Assembly (NCBI GenBank): GCA_013288285.1
Contig: JABDCE010000012.1
Coordinates: 1,100-48,855, forward strand
DNA from: Bacteroidota bacterium
GTDB taxonomy: Bacteria; Bacteroidota; Bacteroidia; Chitinophagales; Chitinophagaceae
Direction: 5' to 3'
DNA length: 47,756 nt
This document shows, piece after piece, positions 16,505 through 24,800 of the stretch. The position numbers were made by a program, and so were the translations under genes. The number at the start of each line of letters is the position of its first letter. Within the stretch, counting starts at the first letter, position 1. The notes beneath the pieces are model-generated. The model was not told the DNA's origin. It made no database searches and saw only the letters and a list, made by a program, of their open reading frames with translations.

Positions 16505-17755
16505 ATGAGAAAATTAGTCAGCAGAGCAATGGGTATTGTGCTTGTAAGCCTTTTGTTCGTTGCCGGTACAACTACAAAGGCGACCGCGCAGGATGAGACC
16601 GTATCTTACCAGCAATTTTACGACGACCTGTCCCCTTATGGGCAATGGGTGAACGACGCACAATATGGCAATGTATGGGTGCCTAACGAATCAGGCGATT
16701 TTCGCCCCTATGGCAACAATGGGCATTGGGTAATGACAGACTACGGTAATACCTGGGTGTCTGACGATCCCTGGGGCTGGGCCTGCTATCACTATGGCCG
16801 CTGGACGTATGATAGTTACTATGGTTGGTTATGGGTTCCCGGTTACGAATGGGCGCCTGCATGGGTAAGCTGGCGCTATGGCGGTGGTTATAGCGGATGG
16901 GCGCCATTGGGCCCCGGCATTGGCGTAGGTGTTAGCTATAACTGCCCAGAGAGCTGGTGGGTATTTGTGCAGCCGCAGTATATGTATGAGCGCGACTGTT
17001 ACAGCCACTGGAGAGGCCCGTCTTATAACGGTGGGTACATCAGGCAGACCAGTTTCGTGAATAACGCTTATGTAGACAATGGTACACACGTACGTTATAA
17101 TTACGGACCAAGGGCAGATATGATACAGCGCGATACGCATACACCTGTACAGGTGTATCATGTGTCACGCAGCAGCAGGCCCGGTGCTCCAGGAATAAGT
17201 GGTAATTCTGTGAGCATGTACCGCCCTTCTATAAATCGTGGTACAGCGAGTACAGCACGGCCTGCTAACGTAGTGCAGGCCCCAAGGCGCATAGGTGGTC
17301 CGCAGGCTGCAACAGCCAGCGGCAATCATCAGCCGGCCTTCAGGCAGCAAGTGCAGCAAGGGCACGTGCCGCAAAATACAGGGGTAGTTGGGCCTAACAA
17401 CCAGAGAGGCGGGAATGCCAATCAGCCTGCAGGCAGGCCGCAACAGCAGCCTCAGCCACAGCAGAGGTCGCAACCACAACAACAAAACAGGCCGCAACCA
17501 CAGGCACAGCCTCAACAGCGTCAGCAACCACAACCGCAGCAAAGGCAACAGCCGCAACCGCAGCAAAGGCCACAGCCGCAACAGCAACAAAGGCCACAAC
17601 CGCAACCTCAGCAGCGTCCACAGCCGCAGCCTCAACCGCAGCAAAGGCCACAGCCTCAAATGCAGCAACCTCAGAGCAGGCCACAACCTATGCCACAGCA
17701 ACAGCGCCAGGCTCCGCCGCAACACCAGGAAGAGCATGAGGGCGGAAGAAGATAA
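16505..17755 (+). CDS. DUF6600 exported protein with a Gln/Pro-rich tail
   Basis: 416 aa from the ATG at 16505, which opens a good signal peptide (MRKLVSRAMGIVLV...TKATAQ); the upstream ATG at 16448 would only add polar residues. The next about 130 residues are the DUF6600 pattern: FYDDLSPYGQWV, NVWVP, then repeated GHWV, GRWTYD, WLWVPGYEWAPAWVSWRYG and GYSGWAPLGPG, rich in Trp, Tyr and Gly. The last 150 residues are low-complexity Gln/Pro/Arg (PQPQQRPQ-type repeats). An envelope or surface location with a disordered tail is likely; the function is unknown. The gene lies between sucD and a bidirectional terminator. Confidence 0.82.
   Translation: MRKLVSRAMGIVLVSLLFVAGTTTKATAQDETVSYQQFYDDLSPYGQWVNDAQYGNVWVPNESGDFRPYGNNGHWVMTDYGNTWVSDDPWGWACYHYGRWTYDSYYGWLWVPGYEWAPAWVSWRYGGGYSGWAPLGPGIGVGVSYNCPESWWVFVQPQYMYERDCYSHWRGPSYNGGYIRQTSFVNNAYVDNGTHVRYNYGPRADMIQRDTHTPVQVYHVSRSSRPGAPGISGNSVSMYRPSINRGTASTARPANVVQAPRRIGGPQAATASGNHQPAFRQQVQQGHVPQNTGVVGPNNQRGGNANQPAGRPQQQPQPQQRSQPQQQNRPQPQAQPQQRQQPQPQQRQQPQPQQRPQPQQQQRPQPQPQQRPQPQPQPQQRPQPQMQQPQSRPQPMPQQQRQAPPQHQEEHEGGRR
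17440..17720 (+). repeat. Low-complexity Gln/Pro codon repeats
   Basis: Degenerate CAG/CAA and CCG/CCA/CCT codon repeats encoding PQPQQRPQ-like units in the DUF6600 protein tail. The irregular units, with units such as CAGCCGCAA and CAGCAAAGG recurring, suggest expansion by slippage. Confidence 0.75.
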
Positions 17756-17770
17756 AAAAACAATTTTTGT

Positions 17771-17810
17771 ATAATGACAATGTCCCGGATTTCCGGGACA
17801 TTGTCATTAT
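17771..17810. terminator. Bidirectional terminator, perfect 19-bp palindrome
   Basis: Two perfect 19-nt arms with a 2-nt TT loop, core TGTCCCGGA/TCCGGGACA and AT-rich bases at the feet. It lies between the convergent DUF6600 and EamA transporter genes and can serve both. Confidence 0.85.
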
Positions 17811-17828
17811 AGTACCTTATGTAAACGC

Positions 17829-18794
17829 TTAGTCGATCCCGCCCTTTTCCTTTATATAGCCCGCTGTGGCAAACTTTGGTTTTAATAAACGCAGCATCTG
17901 CAGTGCTACCGACAACAGGATGAGCCCCATGCCGCTGATGAACCCCCAGTTCAGGTCTTGCGTCCCTTTGTTGAAAATGATCTCCTTATTCTCGTTATAA
18001 AAGAGGAAGGCGAGCAGTATGCCATATACCGGCTCCAGGTTTACGGACAGGGTTACGGTGAATGAGCTGAGGCGTTTTAGTGCATTGAGCGCCAGAGACT
18101 GCGCCCATACCGTGCAGCAAAGGCTCAACAATATGAGCCACAGCCAGTCGTTGTGCAGCCATGCGGTGCTGAATATATTGGGTGAACTCGGAAGGAAATT
18201 TGTCTGTGGTGCATAATGAAACAATACCGGCATCAGCAGCGATATGAACAACCAGCCTGCCGCCATCTCGTAAAACACCATTGTGCGCGAGGGGTATTTG
18301 TTAGAGATCTTTTTATTGAGCACTGTAAATACAGAGCTGAGTATGGCAGCAGTGACGCCGCACGCAATACCTGCTCCGTAAAATTGCTGGAACCTGTAAA
18401 TAAGGTACACACCCACTATGGCAAGGCAACCCAGCATCATCTCCTGCACGTCATGCTTGCCTTTATTTACGAGCGGGTCGAGAAGGGATGTGAATACACT
18501 TGCGGTAGAGAGGCAAACGAGCGCAATGGAGATGTTGGCCAATTGGATGGCCCCGTAAAACGCTACCCAGTGCAGGCCCATGAGGCTGCCTATAATGGCC
18601 AATTGACGCATGTCACGCGGCTGTGGTTTTATCCACTGCTTACGATATACAAGTATCACAGCCATAAATACTGCGGTCATCAGCATACGATACCATACCA
18701 GCACCGGAGCTGTGAGCGATATGGCCCTCCCCAACACTCCTGTAAAGCCCCATAGCAAAACTGCCAGGTGCATGTGTATCAACGCTTTCTTCAT
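17829..18794 (-). CDS. EamA-family (DMT superfamily) transporter
   Basis: About 321-aa inner-membrane transporter with ten predicted helices in two five-helix EamA repeats, as in drug/metabolite exporters of the RhaT/YdcZ type. The first helix carries AVLLWGFTGVLGR and the second repeat contains LLSSVFTVLNKK and LEPVYGILLAFLFYNE, both family hallmarks. The ATG at 18794 gives the usual short N-terminus; a TTG start six codons upstream is unlikely. The substrate cannot be predicted. It lies downstream of the giant adhesin gene on the same strand (80 nt) and ends at the shared terminator. Confidence 0.86.
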   Translation of the reverse strand: MKKALIHMHLAVLLWGFTGVLGRAISLTAPVLVWYRMLMTAVFMAVILVYRKQWIKPQPRDMRQLAIIGSLMGLHWVAFYGAIQLANISIALVCLSTASVFTSLLDPLVNKGKHDVQEMMLGCLAIVGVYLIYRFQQFYGAGIACGVTAAILSSVFTVLNKKISNKYPSRTMVFYEMAAGWLFISLLMPVLFHYAPQTNFLPSSPNIFSTAWLHNDWLWLILLSLCCTVWAQSLALNALKRLSSFTVTLSVNLEPVYGILLAFLFYNENKEIIFNKGTQDLNWGFISGMGLILLSVALQMLRLLKPKFATAGYIKEKGGID

Positions 18795-18873
18795 ACCCGA
18801 AAATGGGTGCAAACATACTGCTTTTCAGTTTGCAGTAACAGTGCGGTTATCGGGAGCTTTATTTGCAACTGCG

Positions 18874-21800
18874 CTATTCTTTCACGAAAGTTTTAGCGCC
18901 TATTCGTTCGCCGCTTCGACTGAAAGCGATCATGTATACCCCCGGCGTGAACCCGGCTATGTTGAAGCTTCCTGCACCATTAGTGATGGTAACGGTTTTG
19001 CGTTCCTTGCCCAGTATATCATAGACTATGGCGTCTATTTTATCTGCCTTGCTGATACCTTTTATCTCTATGTTTATCTGCGCGTCGGCAGGGTTAGGGT
19101 ACAGCAGTATTTCTATGTTTTCCTGCGTTACGTTCTTCACACCTGTAGGAGTATTGTAATAAGATTTCTGCAGGCAGTTGCCGTGGTAGGTCAGTACCCA
19201 GTAGTTCTTCCTGGTAAGTTCGGGGCTGCCATTACCATAATTCTGATTCACCATTCCCGGCAGCAGGGTAGAGTCGAGGGTAAACAAATCATCATAGCCC
19301 CACTGGTAGCTGTTGGCCGTATTGTCCTTACATACAAACTCTGGAGAGTAGTATACAACGACAGGGTCAGGCGATTCATCCGTGCCAATGTGGAATACGA
19401 GCGAGTCTGCACTCTGGCAGGCCGTGGCCGACTGGTCTGTGGTGAGCCAAACCACACTTGTTCCAGGCGAGTTAAAGTTGACCAGGCAGTATTGCCGTGT
19501 AGAGCCGACAGCATACACTGTGGCATTGCGTGCGTTCCAGATATAGCGGAATCCTGCGGGCTCGACAGAGTCAGCGCCGAAGTTCTGGTACAGGGTTTCG
19601 CTGCACTGCACGGTGTCAGGATGTGTGGTGATGTGCGGCGATCCCGGCGTCTGGTTTACGGTCACCGTTATTTCTGCCCTGTCTGTACCACAGCTATTAA
19701 TGTAGGTATAAGTGAGCGTGCCGGTGCCGGCAGCAATACCGCTCACTGATCCCGTATTATCTATCACTGCCACCGCGCTGTTGCCCGACCAGGTACCACC
19801 GGCCACAGAATCATTCAGCCCTACAGATGTACCCGTACACATCGTTGTAGCACCATGTATGTTGCCAGCATATGGTAGCGGGCTCACTGATATGGTGTGC
19901 GTCGCTGTACCACACACATTCAGGGCTGTATAGCTGATAGTAGTGATGCCGATGTTTATACCACCGACCAGGCCTGTTGGATCCACGGTGGCTACGGAAG
20001 TATCATCACTTGTCCAGGTGCCGCCGGTAGTCGCTTCAGAGAACAGCGTTGTCGTTCTTCTGCAGATTGGTGATGTGCCCGAGATTGGAGTCATCAGCGG
20101 ATCCACGGTAGCCGTTATCTGGGCTAAGCAGCCCACTGGCGAGGTATAAGTAATAACGGCCGTGCCGCCGGATATGCCCGTCATTATACCCGATGAACTG
20201 GTGATGGTAGCAACGGACGTATTTGAGCTCAGCCATTCGCCACCGGTTACGGAGTCCGTGAGGGTAAGCGACTGGTTTGCACAAATTACGGTGTCGCCGG
20301 AGATAGCCGCAGGTAGCCTGTTCACAGTTACGGCGATGGTATCCAGGCAACCCGTAGGCAGTACGTAAGATATGGTAGCTGTACCAACTGCCACACCTGT
20401 GTATACAGCCGCTGTGCCTATGGTAGCTACTGCTATATTGGCACTGCTCCAGGCACCGCCAGTAGTCGTGTCGGTTACTGCACTCGTCAGCCCGAGGCAG
20501 ACCTGCAGGTTACCATAAATGGTTGTTGGTAGTGGGTTTACCGTCAGGGATGCAGTGATCAGGCAACTGGTAGGCAGCGTATAGACTATAGTTGCCGTAC
20601 CGGGGAATACACCGGTCACAATACCCGATGCAGAACCCACCATCACAGAAGTGCTGGCACTGCTCCATGTGCCGCCGGAACTGGCGTCACTCAATGAAGC
20701 TATATAATCAAGGCATAAGTCGGTGATCCCGGATATAGCTACAGGTAGTGGGTTAACAGTCACTGAACGTTGGGTGATACAACCGGTAGGTATTGTGTAA
20801 GTGATGGTCGTAGTGCCTGCGGTATTGCCGGTAAGCATACCTGTACTTATATCTATAGCTGCAACCAGCGTATTGCTGCTGGTCCATGTGCCGGATACAG
20901 CCGCATCGCTGAGGGTTATGGTCAGACCCGGGCATACGGTAGTATCTCCTGTTATTGCAGCAGGTAATGAGTCTACGGTAACGGTGGTATTGGTCATACA
21001 GCCCGTCAGCAGGGTGTAGGTGATCGCAGCCGTACCCACGGACACGGCGGTTACCAGCCCGTTTGCAGTGCCTATCAGTGCTGTTGTAGTATTGCCACTG
21101 CTCCATGTGCCTCCCGGGTCAGCATCACTGAGCGAAGTGGTCAGCCCGTTACATACGTGCAAGTTGCCGTTGATGAGCAAAGGCAAAGGATTTATGGTTA
21201 CTGCCGATATAGTAAAGCAGCCTGTTTTAAGCGTATATGTTATTGCTGCCGTACCGGCAACAATGCCGGATACATGCCCTGACCCTGCGTTTATAGTAGC
21301 GACAGCAGTATTGTTACTGCTCCATGCACCACCTGTGACCGCATCACTGAGCAGCGTGGTATCCCCGGCGCAGATAATTGCTGTACCCGTGATGGCCGGT
21401 GGCAATGAGTCAATAGCTACCAGGGTATCCGTCTGGCAGCCCGTAGTCAATGTGTAGGTAACAGTTGCTGTGCCCCCGGTGATGCCGGTAACCAGGCCCG
21501 TGCCTGTGCCAATGGAAATGACCGCTGTATTGGTGGTACTCCATGCGCCGCCTGCGTCTTTATCGCTCAACGCAGTGGTTGTACCTGAACAAGTACTAAA
21601 ATTACCCGTAATAGATTTGGGTAGTGGGTTCACAGTAACTGCCTGCGTTATTGCACATGCCGACCCGGTAGTATAGGTCACCGTTGCGGTGCCTGCAGCA
21701 ATACCTGTAACAATGCCTGACGAAGAACCGATAGCGATAACGGCAGTGCCGGCAGTACTCCATATGCCGCCCGTTACCGAGTCGCTGAGCGCGGTTGTTG

Positions 21801-24800
21801 CTCCGGCGCAAATGGCTGTATTACCTTTTATAGCTATCGGCATCAGTAATACACTCACTGTGTCGGTAGTCGCACAACCTGTGCCCAGTGTAAATGTAAT
21901 AGCTGCTGTGCCCACAGCTACACCTGTATATACGCCGCTCACAGCCCCTATGGTAGCTACTGCAGTATTGCCGCTTGTCCATGTTCCGGGGCCTGTGGCA
22001 TCAGTCAATGTGCCGGCAACACCCGCGCATACGCTCTGTGTCCCTTTTATAGCTCCCGGTAGTGGATATACCAGCATGGCCTGCGTGACCAAGCAGCCGG
22101 TGCCGGTGATGGTGTAGCTGATGGTAGCTGAACCGGCAGAGACACCAGTGCTTATCCCAGACACAGAACCTATGGTAGCTACGCTACTGTTACTACTCGA
22201 CCATACCCCTCCGGACGTACCATCGCTTAGCGGCGTAGTAGCATTTGCACATACACTGAACACCCCTGCTATGGCTGCCGGCAGTGGGTTTACCGTAACT
22301 ATTTTCGTAGCACTACAGCCGCTTGCCAGTGTATAAGTGATCGTACTCGTGCCTTGCGAAATGCCGGTATAGGTTCCGCCAGTACCCATGGTAGCTACGC
22401 TGGTATTACTGCTGCTCCATGTGCCTCCCGCCGTGGCATCGCTAAGTGTTGCAGTAAGTCCCTGGCAGGCGGCAGAGGTGCCTGTTATGCCCACTGGTAA
22501 AGTGTTGACCGTTACAGGTGTAGTGGTAGTACATCCTGTGGATAAAGTATACGTGATCGTAACTGAACTGGGTATTGACCCGGTCACTATCCCTGTAGTC
22601 GCCCCCACTGTGGCTATGATGGTATTACTGCTGCTCCATGCACCTGCAGGGTCTGTGTCGCTCAGTGCTGTGGTCAGTCCCTTACACACGTGGTTGGTGC
22701 CTGTTATGGCTTTGGGTAATGCATTTACAGTTTCTGTTCTGGTAGCTGCACAGCCGGTTCCTGTTACATAACTGATGGTGGTAGTACCTCCACTAACGCC
22801 CGTCACAGTGCCACTAGTGCCTATGGTAGCCACACTAGTAACACTGCTGCTCCAGGTTCCACCTGAGGTGAGATTACTTAATTTGGTAGTTGCCCCCACG
22901 CACAAACTATCTTTCCCCGTGATGGGGAAAGGCTGTGCGAACACGGTAGCTGTTGCCGTTGCGTTACACCCTGTGGACAAGGCATAGGATATGATCGCAG
23001 TGCCTGCGCTGATGCCGGAAACAACACCTGTGGCAACGGTGGCTACTGCTGTCTTGCTGCTGGTCCAGGTACCACCACCTGTGGCGTCGCTCAGTGCAGT
23101 GGTCAGGCCGGTACATACTTCGGCAATACCCGTTATGGGGTTAGGTGATGAGTTGATCAGTACATTTTTGGTTATAGCACTGCCGCACCCTGCACTGTCG
23201 GTAACGGTCAGGGTTACCGGGAAAGTGCCCGACACACTGAACGAATAAGCCGGCTTACTGAGCGTGCTTGTGGCCCCTGATCCGAAAGTCCATAACCATG
23301 CTGAACTGGAAGAATAAAGGCTATAAGATGAATCGGTGAATGTCACAGGAACAGAAGAGCAACCCGGAGTAGGGCTGAAAGTAAAATTAGGTACGAGTGT
23401 ATCTACAGAGATGCTGTCGGCGCCCGCGCTGGCGCTGAAGCAACCGGGCGTACTCCCCGTAAGATACAGGAAGGGCAGATACCTGCCTGGTACCGTATAG
23501 GTGTAGGTAATGGTATCTGTGGGGACGCTGGATATGGTGCCATCGCCAAAGTCCCAGAGCACGCTTGCCGCACCCGTGGTGGTAGCTTTAAAATGTACGC
23601 TTTGTCCTTTGCATACTGCTTCAGGTGTGTATTTGAAGGAGCCGGTGTATCCACCTGTGCTCGCATGCCCTATAGCAGTATTGATACACCCAAATGCATT
23701 TGAGGCGACAAGTTTTATGGTGTAGAGTCCCGCAGTTCCGTAGATATCATGCGGGTTGGCAGCGGAAGCAAAACTGCCATCGCCCAGGTTCCACTGGAAG
23801 GCGGTAGCCCCTGTGCTGTTATTGAAAAAATTGACCTTTAGTGGCGGGCATATCGAGAATGAATCATCCATATAAAAGGACGCGGATGGGATAGGATTGA
23901 CAAAAATATAGCTCAGCATGGTCAGCGTGTCTGTGCATCCGAAGGCATCGTATGCCACCTGTCTCACATCGTACGCGCCAGCGGCGGTGTATATATGTAT
24001 CGGTGAGGTAGCAGTGCTGGTGGCCCCATCGCCAAAGGTCCACAACCAACTGGTGGCGGTAGTAGAAAGGTTCACGAATCCTACATTATCTCCCACGCAG
24101 TTGGTCTGGTCGCTGACAGAAAACCCCGCTTTTGGTGCATACACCGTGGGGCTTGCCGTGCTTACAGCGGAATCCATGCAACCAAAAGTGTCTGTTATTA
24201 CTTCTATTACTTTATAGGACCCTGTTGTCGTATAGATGTGCGTACCCGAGGGCGTGGGCAGCACAGGTGCTCCGTCTCCGAGGACCCAGTGATAATCGCC
24301 TATACTTATGCCAGGCGTGTCAATGGACATATCGGTATAAGTGGCGACAACAGGGGCACAGCCGTTTGCGAAAGACAGGCTAAACCTGGCTATAGGGTTT
24401 GGAACCTCGATATAGTTTTTCCTCGTGACAGTATCCATGCAACCGTGGTTATCCTGGATCACCAGCATGATTGTGTGCTTGCCGGGGACACGAAACGTAT
24501 CGACCAGGTCAGGCCCCAGGGTATCCACCAGTAATCCGTTATCGTACCAGTAATAACTGCGCACGGTACTCACAGTATCACTGCCAAAAATGTTAAAGGT
24601 CGTATCTAGCGGACTTGGAGGAAATGGTGGGAGATCCTTATACACACTGGAATAGAAAGAATCCATCATGCCAAGACATATCGCTCCGGTAAATGGGGTG
24701 TCTATCTGTCCTATTCGCATGATCGGTGGCAGGCGCAGCACATCGGTTGTATATGTCGTAGTGTCTTTGCAGCCCGTAATAGTGCTGGCTGTTATTAGCG

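Noticed and set aside
17394-17684. Ala/Val-rich minus-strand ORF opposite the Gln/Pro tail
   Set aside because: Antisense translation of CAG/CCG repeats gives such low-complexity sequence automatically.
18610-19749. 379-codon plus-strand ORF across the EamA start region and the C-terminal end of the giant surface protein
   Set aside because: It is antisense to two well-supported genes, has no recognisable domain, and its residues are those expected from reading the complementary strand of the T9SS tail.
19660-23150. Regularly spaced repeats that might suggest a CRISPR array
   Set aside because: The period is about 210 bp with no short identical repeats and spacers; the repeats encode protein domains in one frame.
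19712-23248. A series of plus-strand ORFs rich in Val, Pro and Ala
   Set aside because: They mirror the tandem Ig-like repeats of the minus-strand gene; the repeated MPPVMPV-like sequences are just the reverse complement of the repeat codons.
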